A program made the translations under genes and the position numbers. This document shows, one piece after another, positions 24,699 to 32,443 of a stretch of DNA of 64,000 nt; position 1 is the stretch's first letter; every line of letters begins with the position of its first letter. The notes beneath the pieces were generated by a model, which searched no databases, was not told the DNA's origin, and saw only the letters and a list, made by a program, of their open reading frames with translations. The DNA is taken from NCBI RefSeq assembly GCF_002025255.2, contig NZ_CP054587.1, positions 1,550,001 through 1,614,000 on the forward strand, given 5' to 3'. The DNA comes from Halolamina sp. CBA1230 (GTDB lineage Archaea > Halobacteriota > Halobacteria > Halobacteriales > Haloferacaceae).

Positions 24699-25094
24699 CT
24701 ACGGAACACGCTGGTGGCGCCGGTAGCAGTAGTAGCCCAGTAGCGGCGTGGAGAGCAGGCTCAACGGGAGGACCTGCGTCGCGACGAGATGGAGGAGGCC
24801 GACCGCGCCGACGGCGTACCGGTTCGGCGACCACCAGCCACGGTCGGCGAGCGCCCGGGCGTCCATGAACGTCGAGACGGCGACGAGACCCCCGAAGAGG
24901 ATCGCGAGCCACGAGCCGGCGACGGTCAGCAGGAAGGCGGCGATCCCGGCCAGCGCGTCCGCCTCGGAGAACGATCCGGACGAGGTCAGGGCGACGAACG
25001 CCCACATCCCCCCGACGGCGACGAGGCCGAGGAGCAGGGGGAGAGGGAAGAGGTAGACGCCGTACCGCCAGTTAGTGTCGGTGGAGGGGGACAC
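24699..25094 (-). CDS. Membrane protein of unknown function (about 4 helices)
   Basis: A 131-aa hydrophobic protein with helices at about 12-36 ('VYLFPLPLLLGLVAVGGMWAF'), 46-70 ('LAGIAAFLLTVAGSWLAILF'), 95-108 and a final 'LPLSLLSTPLLGYYCYRRHQ'. Between helices 2 and 3 is 'DARALADRGWWSPNRYAVGA', a pattern seen in small haloarchaeal membrane proteins. It starts at GTG 25092-25094. It ends about 78 nt before the methyltransferase gene start and could be in one operon with it. No function can be given. Confidence 0.7.
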   Translation of the reverse strand: MSPSTDTNWRYGVYLFPLPLLLGLVAVGGMWAFVALTSSGSFSEADALAGIAAFLLTVAGSWLAILFGGLVAVSTFMDARALADRGWWSPNRYAVGAVGLLHLVATQVLPLSLLSTPLLGYYCYRRHQRVP

Positions 25095-25181
25095 GTGTCG
25101 ACCGACGACCCGTCACAGTAACAACGTTTCGGCGGAGCGGTCCGTTCGCGGCGTGGACTCGACGCCACCGCCCAGCGCCCG

Positions 25182-25361
25182 TCAAGCGTCGTTCTGCCCG
25201 TCGAGGTACTCGTTCACCAGCGTCGGGATCAGAACGCCGACGCCGAGGACGACCGCCGCAGACTGCCACTGTGCAAGCGTCGTGACCGCGTTCAGCCCGT
25301 ACAGGAGGGCGATCGCGAGCGCGATACAGACGGCGATAATCGTGTTCTCGCGGGAGACCAT
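25182..25361 (-). CDS. 59-aa small membrane protein
   Basis: A short frame of 59 codons from ATG 25359-25361 to TGA 25182-25184. It encodes two predicted membrane helices, 'TIIAVCIALAIALLYGLNAV' and 'AAVVLGVGVLIPTLVNEYL', separated by 'TTLAQWQS', with a short acidic C-terminus ('DGQNDA'). It lies in the same direction between two other minus-strand genes with no competing frame. No family is recognised. Confidence 0.65.
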   Translation of the reverse strand: MVSRENTIIAVCIALAIALLYGLNAVTTLAQWQSAAVVLGVGVLIPTLVNEYLDGQNDA

Positions 25362-25403
25362 ACCCGACGTTGACCGTCCGATCGGAAAGAAGCTACCGGG
25401 AGC

Positions 25404-25796
25404 CTACCCGCTGGTCGTGATCCGGTCCGTGGGGATCTTGATCAGCACGCGCGGGCCGGACTCCTCGCCGTGGTGTGGGTACTCATCGACGTCGAAGTAG
25501 CGCCGCGCGAGTTCGTCGATATGTTCTTTGGCCCCCTCCTCGGTGAGTTCGGCCTCGCCACGGACCGCGACGTAGCGGTAGGGGTCCTCGGGGTCACAGA
25601 CCGAGAGCCCGACCTTGGGGTTGTGGCGGACGTTCTTCTCCTTCCGGCGGCCGCGGGCGGTGTTGACCAGCACGTACTCCTGGTCCTCGTGGTCGACCCA
25701 GACCGGCGTGACGTGGGGGAACCCGTCGGGGCCGACCGTCGAGAAGTGGGCGAACGACTCGGACTCGAAGATGTCGACGTGGGAGTCAGGTATCAC
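25404..25796 (-). CDS. Pyridoxamine 5'-phosphate oxidase-fold (FMN/F420) protein
   Basis: A 130-aa split-barrel protein: 'FAHFSTVGPDGFPHVTPVWV' strand pair, 'YVLVNTARGRRKEKNVRHNP' (flavin/phosphate-binding region) and 'VGLSVCDPEDPYRYVAVRGE'. The order matches the PPOX-class F420-dependent oxidoreductases of actinobacteria and archaea, so it probably binds F420 or FMN in the cytoplasm and reduces an unidentified substrate. The start is GTG 25794-25796. The opposite-strand glycosyltransferase begins 87 nt away. Confidence 0.87.
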   Translation of the reverse strand: MIPDSHVDIFESESFAHFSTVGPDGFPHVTPVWVDHEDQEYVLVNTARGRRKEKNVRHNPKVGLSVCDPEDPYRYVAVRGEAELTEEGAKEHIDELARRYFDVDEYPHHGEESGPRVLIKIPTDRITTSG

Positions 25797-25882
25797 GTTC
25801 GGGGGATGGCGCGGGGGCGACGTAAGCGTTCGCCCGGTCGCAGCCGACCACGTTTTAAGGTTCGGCCGGGTGAAGAAGGGGT

Positions 25883-26797
25883 ATGGATCTCTCGGTCGTG
25901 GTTCCGACGCTCAACGGTCGGGACCGCCTCACGGCCAGCCTCGACTCGCTGGCCGCACGCGCACCCGACGCGGAGGTGGTCGTCGTCAACGGCCCCTCCG
26001 CCGACGGCACCACCGGGATGGTGCGGGAGCGGGCCGACGTGGACGTGCTGGTCGAGGTGGCCGACCGCTGTATCAACGTCGCCCGAAACGCCGGCGTCGT
26101 CGCCGCCAGCGGCGACGCCATCGCGCTGCTGGGGTTCGACCTGCGGATCACCGAGGGCTGGATCGACGCGGTCCGGGACGGCCTCGCGGCCGCGGGCGCG
26201 GTCACCGGGCCGGTGAGACGCGGCGACGAGGGCGACGACGCGCCCGAACGCCGCCGGATCGCCGGCCGGGACGTGACCTACTTCGACGGCGACAACGTCG
26301 CGTTCCGCGCGGCCACGCTGCGGGAGACGCTGGACGGGTTCGACGAGTACCTGCGCACCGGCGGCGCCCGCGACGCCGCCCACCGCATCGCCGGCGCGGG
26401 GGGCGAGGTGGCGTGGCGCGACGGGATGGCCGCGACGCGGGGGGACGACGACGGGAGCGGTGGCCCGGGACCACACGGCCCGGACGAACAGAACCGGCGC
26501 TGGAAGTACCGATCGCTCAGCTACCGGCTGGCGAAGAACTACGGGCCGCGGCCGACAGTCGCACGGCGCACGCTCTCGCACGCGTTCGGCGACGCCGCCG
26601 CGGCCGCACGGGCCGTCCTCGGCGGCGAGGCCAGCCCCTCGGCGTGGTTCGGTAACGGCCGGGACGTGATCGCCGGGATCGCCCGCGGGGGCGCCGACGG
26701 GCTGGTCGCGCGGGCAAGCGACCGGAGCGACACGCGCAACCCCTACGGGCTCTCCATCGAGACGGAGCGGGCGGTGGCGACGTACGATCGACGGTAG
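25883..26797 (+). CDS. Family 2 glycosyltransferase
   Basis: A 304-aa GT-A enzyme: 'LSVVVPTLNGRDRLTASLDS' N-terminus, 'EVVVVNGPSADGTTGMVRE', and a 'RCINVARNAGVVAASGDAIALLGFDLRIT' region (in pieces: 'INVARNAGVVAASGD', 'LGFDLRI'), which replaces the usual DxD with FDLR. 'FDGDNVAFRAATLRETLDGF' is the acceptor-side motif. No membrane helix is evident. It probably transfers a sugar to a lipid or glycan carrier. The altered DxD leaves catalysis to be shown. ATG 25883 follows an AAGGTT box by about 25 nt. Confidence 0.85.
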   Translation: MDLSVVVPTLNGRDRLTASLDSLAARAPDAEVVVVNGPSADGTTGMVRERADVDVLVEVADRCINVARNAGVVAASGDAIALLGFDLRITEGWIDAVRDGLAAAGAVTGPVRRGDEGDDAPERRRIAGRDVTYFDGDNVAFRAATLRETLDGFDEYLRTGGARDAAHRIAGAGGEVAWRDGMAATRGDDDGSGGPGPHGPDEQNRRWKYRSLSYRLAKNYGPRPTVARRTLSHAFGDAAAAARAVLGGEASPSAWFGNGRDVIAGIARGGADGLVARASDRSDTRNPYGLSIETERAVATYDRR

Positions 26798-26837
26798 GAG
26801 GCGGCGACCGGCAGCCGCCGGACTCCGCAGGTAGGGC

Positions 26838-27659
26838 TCAGAGGTCCGGCAGCAGCCCCGGCACCACCCGCGCCGGGTTTTTCGTGAACGCGCGGCGCAT
26901 CGCGTCCTCCGAGACGTCGAGGGTGAGGATCTCCATGACGCCGACGTTGGGGTGGACCGACGGCGCGCCGCTGCCGAAGAGGATCCGGTCGGGGTGTTCG
27001 AGCAGCCCCCGCTCCAGGATGTCCCGGTCGGGGACGTACGCGGTGTCGAGGTAGAGGTGGTCGTACGTCTCCAACAGCGCGAGCGCCGAGCGCATCAGCT
27101 CCTCGTTCAGCGGGTAGCCGCCGAAGGAGGTGAGCACGACCGGGAAGCCGCGGTCGAGCAGCGTGTCGGCGACGGCACGTGGCGGGCAGTCCTCGCCCGC
27201 GTGAACGAGCACCGGGTCGCCGACGGCGGCGAGCTCGTCGACGACCGCCTCCGTCGGCAGGCCGTCGTGGGCGGGGTCGAGCGTGAACCCGTGGTAGCGG
27301 TCGTCGTAGGCGTACTGCTCCACGTCGCCTGCGGTGGTGTGGTGGGATTTCGGCCGCGCCACGGCGTTGACCAGCGGGCCGACGACACGGTCGACGCGTC
27401 GGGGGCCGCCGAGGCGGGCGAACGCCAGCAGCGGGCGGTCGACGCTCAGCCGCGCCACCGCGTTGTTCGCCCGGAGGTACCCCTCGCCGGCGGGCGTTCG
27501 ACCGGGCGAGGCCGCCGCACGTTCGACGCCGGCCTGGTGCATCTCCCGTTCCAGCCGTTCGGGGGAGACCTGCCGGCCGCGGACCGCGACGGCCTCTTCG
27601 TCCGGGTCGAGCCGAGTGTGCACGTCGACGACCCGGAAACCGTGTTCCAACTCCAGCAT
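26838..27659 (-). CDS. Amidohydrolase / TatD-like metal-dependent hydrolase
   Basis: A 273-aa TIM-barrel protein. The first motif is 'RVVDVHTRLDPDE', where Arg stands in place of the second His of the usual HxH. 'KSHHTTAGDVEQYAYDDR', 'DPVLVHAGEDCPP' and 'LYLDTAYVPDRDIL' follow, with 'RILFGSGAPSVHPNVGVMEI' at the last metal-site strand. The family hydrolyses amide or ester bonds. The non-standard first ligand pair makes the activity uncertain. ATG 27657-27659 is chosen because 'MLELEHGFRVVDVHTR' is the compact N-terminus. It diverges from the phosphoribosyltransferase gene. Confidence 0.8.
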   Translation of the reverse strand: MLELEHGFRVVDVHTRLDPDEEAVAVRGRQVSPERLEREMHQAGVERAAASPGRTPAGEGYLRANNAVARLSVDRPLLAFARLGGPRRVDRVVGPLVNAVARPKSHHTTAGDVEQYAYDDRYHGFTLDPAHDGLPTEAVVDELAAVGDPVLVHAGEDCPPRAVADTLLDRGFPVVLTSFGGYPLNEELMRSALALLETYDHLYLDTAYVPDRDILERGLLEHPDRILFGSGAPSVHPNVGVMEILTLDVSEDAMRRAFTKNPARVVPGLLPDL

Positions 27660-27774
27660 CCGTTGAACTGTTCCCTCGGTAACGCAAAAAGGGACGGGTC
27701 GGGACGGGGGGGTGGCGTCCCGGGGCGTTCGGGCTTCTGAACCCTTAACTGCCGGCCGTCCGATGTAGCCACCG

Positions 27775-28485
27775 ATGAGCGACCTCCCCGAGGATTTCGA
27801 CTGTACGATCACCGACTGGGAGTACATCTACGGGCTCTGCCGCGACGTCGCGGAGGAAGTACGCGACGACGAGTTCGAACCGGACGTCGTCGTCGCGCTG
27901 GCCCGTGGGGGGTGGTTCGCGGGCCGGTGCATCTGTGACTTCCTCGGCCTCGACGACCTGGCGAGCCTGAAGATGGAACACTACGTCGGCACCGCCCAGA
28001 AGTCCGGCAGCGCGGAGGTGCGCTACCCGATGCCGGAGGGGAGCGTCGAGGGGAAGGACGTGCTGATCATCGACGACATCGCCGACACCGGCGGCTCGAT
28101 CGAGCGTGCCGACGAGTACGTCCGTGACCGCAACCCCGGGACGGTGCGGACCGCGACGCTGCAGCTGCTGGGCACCTCGGAGTTCGAACCCGACTACGTC
28201 GGCGAGTACCTCTCGGAGTGGACGTGGATGGTGTACCCGTGGAACTTCATCGAGGACATGGTCGACCTGATCTCGGGCGCGATGGCCCAGGAGGACGGCG
28301 ACGAGGCGTTCGACGAGGAGGAGATCCGCAGCCTGCTCGTGGAGCACCACGGGATCGACCGGATCGAGATGGAGATCGCCCAGCCCGACCGGCTGGAGGA
28401 GGTGCTCGAGGAGATGGTCCACCGCGGCTACCTCGAACGCGAGGGCGAGGCGTGGCGGCTCGTGTCGGCGGAGGGCGACGCCTGA
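27775..28485 (+). CDS. Phosphoribosyltransferase
   Basis: A 236-aa type I PRTase. The PRPP-binding loop 'VLIIDDIADTGGSI' is at residues about 99-112, and 'PDVVVALARGGWFAGRCICD' and 'LKMEHYVGTA' are the other core elements, as in archaeal Gpt/Hpt-like purine PRTases. A long C-terminal extension ('FDEEEIRSLLVEHHGIDRIE' through 'YLEREGEAWRLV') looks like a winged helix, so base salvage may be tied to binding of RNA or DNA. Start ATG 27775; a CCTTAACTG element about 30 nt upstream suits the promoter. Confidence 0.87.
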   Translation: MSDLPEDFDCTITDWEYIYGLCRDVAEEVRDDEFEPDVVVALARGGWFAGRCICDFLGLDDLASLKMEHYVGTAQKSGSAEVRYPMPEGSVEGKDVLIIDDIADTGGSIERADEYVRDRNPGTVRTATLQLLGTSEFEPDYVGEYLSEWTWMVYPWNFIEDMVDLISGAMAQEDGDEAFDEEEIRSLLVEHHGIDRIEMEIAQPDRLEEVLEEMVHRGYLEREGEAWRLVSAEGDA

Positions 28486-28491
28486 GCCGGC

Positions 28492-28782
28492 TCAGAGCGC
28501 GCTGACGCCGAAGAACAGCCCGAACAGGACGATCCCCACGGCGGCTAGCGCGAGCGGTACCCGGGCGCCGACCGTCCGACTGGTCCGTGCCGTCGCCGCC
28601 CGCCGGGCACGGGCGGGCGCGAGCACGCCGGCTGCGAGCAGGCTACAGCCCGCAAGCACCGCGAGCGGCGCCTGTACGACCCCCGCCGCGACGTGGACGA
28701 TCCCGATCCCCAGGACGAACAGCGCGACGCCGACCGCGCCGACCCCCGCGACGTACTCGCCGATCCGCACAGTCGTTGCCAT
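28492..28782 (-). CDS. Small membrane protein, about 4 helices
   Basis: A 96-aa hydrophobic protein with helices 'AGVGAVGVALFVLGIGIVHV', 'APLAVLAGCSLLAAGVLAPA' and 'VPLALAAVGIVLFGLFFGVS', and a basic loop 'RARRAATARTSRT' between helices 2 and 3. ATG 28780-28782. It converges on the phosphoribosyltransferase gene with only 6 nt between the stops. No family is recognised. Confidence 0.65.
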   Translation of the reverse strand: MATTVRIGEYVAGVGAVGVALFVLGIGIVHVAAGVVQAPLAVLAGCSLLAAGVLAPARARRAATARTSRTVGARVPLALAAVGIVLFGLFFGVSAL

Positions 28783-28864
28783 ACCGCGGCGTTTGCTTCG
28801 GAGGGGAGTTAACAGTTGTCCGAGTGGGGAAAGCGTCTTTTCGCCGCGCGACCCATCGGCACGT

Positions 28865-29590
28865 ATGAGCCGACTCCGCTTCGCGCTGCTGAACGCCGCC
28901 CACGAGGGTGAGAACACCCGCCGGAACTTCCGGCGGGAGCTGCCCGCGGACATCGCCGAGTTCGACGTGACCGAGGGACAGCTCCCCGCCGACCACGCGT
29001 TCGACGGCGTCGTCGTCACGGGGTCGCGGGCCTCAGTGTACTGGGACGAGCCGTGGATCCCGCCGCTGGTCGACTGGGTCGCCGAGGCCCACGAGCGCGG
29101 CGTGCCGATCCTCGGCGTCTGTTACGGCCACCAGGTGCTCGCGGAGGCGCTGGGCGGCCGCGTCGCCGGCATGGACAGCTTCGAGATCGGCTACAACGAG
29201 GTCCGGCGCCGACCCGAGGCCGACGACGACGAACTGCTCGACGGGCTGGACGAGTCGTTCACCGTCTTCACCACCCACGGCGACGCCGTCGTCGACCTGC
29301 CGGCCGAGGCCGAACTGCTCGCGGAGAACGAGTACGGCGTCCACGCGTTCCGTGCGGGCCACGCGTGGGGCGTGCAGTTCCACCCCGAGTACGACGCCGC
29401 GACCGCCCGGGAGGTGACCGAGGGGAAGCGCGACCAGATCGGGGACGAGCGCGTCGACAGCGTGCTCGAGGAGATCACCCCCGCGAACTACGAGGCGGCC
29501 TGCGAGGCGAAGCGGCTGTTCGAGAACTTCACGCAGTACGCGGATGGCGTTGCGGAAGCGGAAACCGAACCGACGACGAGCGACGACTGA
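28865..29590 (+). CDS. Class I glutamine amidotransferase-like protein
   Basis: A 241-aa protein with the GATase1 fold. Catalytic Cys sits in 'ILGVCYGHQVLAEALGG', and the His/Glu pair in 'VQFHPEYDA'. The oxyanion region is 'DGVVVTGSRASVYWDEPWIP'. It resembles the stand-alone GMP-synthase-like amidotransferases, which release ammonia from Gln or act as gamma-glutamyl hydrolases. No partner synthetase is beside it. ATG 28865 follows 'GGCACGT'. The C-terminal about 40 residues are helical and acidic. Confidence 0.88.
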   Translation: MSRLRFALLNAAHEGENTRRNFRRELPADIAEFDVTEGQLPADHAFDGVVVTGSRASVYWDEPWIPPLVDWVAEAHERGVPILGVCYGHQVLAEALGGRVAGMDSFEIGYNEVRRRPEADDDELLDGLDESFTVFTTHGDAVVDLPAEAELLAENEYGVHAFRAGHAWGVQFHPEYDAATAREVTEGKRDQIGDERVDSVLEEITPANYEAACEAKRLFENFTQYADGVAEAETEPTTSDD

Positions 29591-29652
29591 GCAGTCGTTG
29601 TTTCGTTCCGCAGTTCGAAGTACTGATAGGGGAGGCAGAACCCTCACAGTAC

Positions 29653-30334
29653 GTGACCACGCTGTACGTCTGTATCGACGAGAGCGGCCAGCAGGGTCGT
29701 GGATCGTGCTACAGCGTGGCTGGCTGTTGGTTCGTCTCGGAGCGACGGCCAACCGATACGCTGGACCGAACGAAGGACAAGCTGATCCAAGCGATGTTCG
29801 AGGACGGCAACGGCGTGAACGAGCTTAAAGGGTCGAAAGCGAACATCGATGCTCTGAACACCGGAATCAGCTACTTGCGGGAGGTCGTCTACGACGACAG
29901 TTCGATCGAACGATCACGCCTGCCGTGGTCGATGAACATCCCGGTCGGGTTTAGTCTGGTTGCGTTCACCCCCGGAAACAGTCAGCGAGACAGTGGCAGA
30001 CTACGTCGACGATCTCGACTTGCCGAGAGTCGTGCAGTCGTTCGCACTTGACGCCGTTCTCAAACCGCTCGTCCATCCAGAACAAGTACACATAGACGAG
30101 TCGATCGACACGATCAGTGTGCTGCTCGACTCGACAACGTGGAAGCAGCCTGCGAGCGACTACGTTCGTGAATCAGTACAGGACACTGAGCTTAACCTCG
30201 AAACCCGAGACAGTCGGAGTATCCCGGGTATTCAGATCGCCGATCTAGCCGCGTACTCGTGGCGGCGAAACTACACTGAGGGGGACTGTGGGACCGCAGC
30301 CGGCGTACTCCACGATCTCAGGTTTGCCAGATAG
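29653..30334 (+). pseudogene. DUF3800-family gene broken by a single-base insertion
   Basis: From GTG 29653 the frame encodes 'TTLYVCIDESGQQGRGSCYS', a DUF3800 N-terminus with the acidic DES motif. It continues to 'NIPVGFSLVAFTP', where a five-C run (29969-29973) shifts the frame. Reading with one C fewer continues 'ETVSETVADYVDDLDL', then 'VHIDESIDTISVLLDSTT' and 'PGIQIADLAAYSWRRN', the family C-terminal motif. The span is 682 nt (3 x 227 + 1). DUF3800 proteins are RNase H-like and common in defence and mobile neighbourhoods. A homopolymer sequencing error is possible. Confidence 0.75.
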
Positions 30335-30511
30335 AACCGAGAACCAGGTAGCCGCCGGAGCCTCATACCCCTTCAGAGAGGGATCATCGCCTCCGGTGCC
30401 ACCTGCTGTATGCATAGCTACAGGCTATATCGGTAAAAGAACTTTGCCTGCCGTCTGAGGCGGATACCGGAATTACGAACACCTTTTGTGTGAACTGGCC
30501 CCAATACGACT

Positions 30512-31675
30512 ATGCTCGACTACGTCGGACTGGAGGGCGACCTCGACGAGGAGGAGCGGCTGATCCGTGACACCGCGCGCCGCTTCGTCGAGGAGGAGGT
30601 CCGGGAGGATATCGGCCAGCACTGGCTCGACGGCACGTTCCCCACGGACCTGATCGAGGAGATGGGCGAGCTCGGCTTCTACGCGCCCAACCTCGAGGGG
30701 TACGGCTCGCCCAACGTCTCCGAGACCGCCTACGGCCTGCTGATGCAGGAACTGGAGGCGTGTGACTCCGGCCTGCGCTCGATGGCCTCCGTCCAGGGCG
30801 CGCTCGTGATGTACCCCATCCACGCGTTCGGCAGCGAGGCACAGAAGGAGCGCTGGCTGCCCGACCTCGGCGCCGGCGAGGCGGTGGGCTGTTTCGGCCT
30901 CACGGAGCCGGAACACGGCTCGAACCCCAGCGCGATGGAGACCCACGCGGTGAAAGACGGCGGCGAGTACGTGCTCAACGGTTCGAAGACGTGGATCACC
31001 AACTCCCCGATCGCCGACGTGGCGGTCGTCTGGGCGAAGGATCGCTCCGCCGACGGCGACCCCGTCCGGGGGTTCCTCGTCGAGACGGATCTGGACGGCG
31101 TTTCGACGAACAAGATCGACGAGAAGCTCTCGCTGCGCGCGTCGATCACCGGCGAGATCGGCCTGCAGGACGTCCGCGTCCCCGAGGACGCCGTGCTGCC
31201 CGACGTCGAGGGGATGAAGGGGCCGCTCTCCTGTCTCACGCAGGCGCGCTACGGCATCGCGTGGGGCGCCGTCGGCGCCGCGCGGGACTGCTTCGAGACC
31301 GCCCGGGAGTACGCCACCGACCGCGAGCAGTTCGGCGGCCCGATCGCGCGCTTCCAGCTCCAGCAGCAGAAACTCGCGGAGATGGCGACCCAGATCACCA
31401 CCGCGCAGCTGCTGGCCTACCGCCTCGCGGATCTGAAGGAGCGCGGCGATCTGCGCCCCCAGCACGTCTCGATGGCCAAGCGCAACAACGTCCGGATGGC
31501 CCGCGAGCAGGCGCCGGTCGCGCGGGAGATGCTCGGCGGCAACGGGATCGTCGCCGACCACTCGCCGATGCGCCACATGGCGAACATGGAGACGGTGTAC
31601 ACCTACGAGGGGACTCACGACATCCACACGCTGATCCTGGGGCAGGATCTGACGGGGATCGCGGCGTTCGAGTAG
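30512..31675 (+). CDS. Acyl-CoA dehydrogenase
   Basis: A 387-aa FAD flavoenzyme introducing the 2,3 double bond in acyl-CoAs. Signatures: 'GCFGLTEPEHGSNPSAMETH' and 'LNGSKTWITNSPIADVAVVW', then 'RYGIAWGAVGAARDCFETAR' and 'FGGPIARFQLQQQKLAEM'. The active-site Glu region is 'METVYTYEGTHDIHTLILGQ'. The overall pattern is nearest glutaryl-CoA dehydrogenase-like members; the chain specificity is not certain. Electrons would leave through ETF, for which the HdrD-like protein at 17.4 kb is a candidate acceptor. Its 3' end is duplicated just downstream. Confidence 0.95.
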   Translation: MLDYVGLEGDLDEEERLIRDTARRFVEEEVREDIGQHWLDGTFPTDLIEEMGELGFYAPNLEGYGSPNVSETAYGLLMQELEACDSGLRSMASVQGALVMYPIHAFGSEAQKERWLPDLGAGEAVGCFGLTEPEHGSNPSAMETHAVKDGGEYVLNGSKTWITNSPIADVAVVWAKDRSADGDPVRGFLVETDLDGVSTNKIDEKLSLRASITGEIGLQDVRVPEDAVLPDVEGMKGPLSCLTQARYGIAWGAVGAARDCFETAREYATDREQFGGPIARFQLQQQKLAEMATQITTAQLLAYRLADLKERGDLRPQHVSMAKRNNVRMAREQAPVAREMLGGNGIVADHSPMRHMANMETVYTYEGTHDIHTLILGQDLTGIAAFE

Positions 31676-31734
31676 GTCGTTACGAGCGCTGCGGGGACCA
31701 CCGGCAGCGACGGGGATTGCGGCGTTCGAGTGGG
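31651..31734 (+). repeat. Duplicate of the acyl-CoA dehydrogenase 3' end
   Basis: The gene's last 25 nt and stop region (31651-31676, GACGGGGATCGCGGCGTTCG then AGTAGG) recur at 31709-31734 with two mismatches, one of which changes TAG to TGG. The 32-nt interval between them has no other feature. A full copy of the structured intergenic repeat begins about 30 nt further on. This resembles the aspS 3'-end copies and may mark an old insertion. Confidence 0.75.
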
Positions 31735-31764
31735 CTCAGTCGACCGCTCAGGTGTCGAGGAAAA

Positions 31765-32100
31765 CGATGCGGGGACGACAACTGCGAACGACACCGCGGA
31801 GTGAGCATGACCACTTGCGACCGCACCGCCCCGCACAGCCCTCGAACCTCCCCAGCCGACTCCCTCCTTCGCTTCGCTCAGTCGCTCGTCCCTCGCGCGC
31901 TCGTTCGCGCAGAGACGCGCTCACGTCGCGCGCCGACCGCGACCGCGGTGCGGTGGCGGTGGACGCCTCGCGAGCGCCAACGTGGCGCTCGCGGGGGGAG
32001 GGGTGGGGAATCGGCGCTGTGCCGAGCCTCGTGCTCGGCACACTACGGTCACAAGTGGTCAACGGTCGAGATGCTGTTCGCTGTCGCGGTGGTTACCAAT
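31765..32100 (+). repeat. Structured intergenic repeat, full copy B
   Basis: Termini GACCACTTGCGACC at 31809-31822 and GGTCACAAGTGGTC ending at 32060 enclose 252 nt, about 50 nt shorter than copy A. Hairpin 1 pairs 31969-31978 with 31984-31993 (10 bp) and hairpin 2 pairs 32019-32027 with 32033-32041 (9 bp, loop CTCGT). Stem bases differ from copy A in matched pairs. The arms outside the termini are more diverged than in A, but an outward CGAGATGCTG follows the right end. No open frame is credible. Confidence 0.85.
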
Positions 32101-32163
32101 CCGGATACTGTCGACGGGATAGTAGTCATCCAAACGAACCGACCACGGTGCCACGAGGATGCG

Positions 32164-32418
32164 TCACTGCTCGTCCTCGTCGGTGTCGAGGTCCGGGAGA
32201 TCAGCGTCCCAGTCAGGGTTTTCGTCGTAGTAATCGCCCTCGAACTGCTCCGCGACGATCGCGAGGCGCTGCTCCTCCGCAACGATCTCTCCTACCTCCG
32301 GTCGCTCCACCTCCAGCGCGGGGATCAGGACGCTCCCCACGCGGTCGCGCGGCGCGGGCGCCGCCTCGCGGCCTCGACACGCGAGCGACTCGCGTCGCTG
32401 TGGAACGAAAAGAGTCAC
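32164..32418 (-). CDS. Small acidic hypothetical protein
   Basis: An 84-aa frame from GTG 32416-32418. The N-terminal half is basic ('VPQRRESLACRGREAAPAPR') and the C-terminal half strongly acidic ('YYDENPDWDADLPDLDTDED'), with a helical 'EVGEIVAEEQRLAIVAEQFE' between. A TATA-like GGTATAGTTA lies about 20-27 nt upstream on the minus strand, consistent with leaderless transcription. The gap to the divergent gene at 32444 is only 25 nt, so they would share a promoter region. It is adjacent to repeat copy B. No homology is recognised. Confidence 0.45.
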   Translation of the reverse strand: MTLFVPQRRESLACRGREAAPAPRDRVGSVLIPALEVERPEVGEIVAEEQRLAIVAEQFEGDYYDENPDWDADLPDLDTDEDEQ

Positions 32419-32443
32419 CGAAACGATGCGTAACTATACCCGT

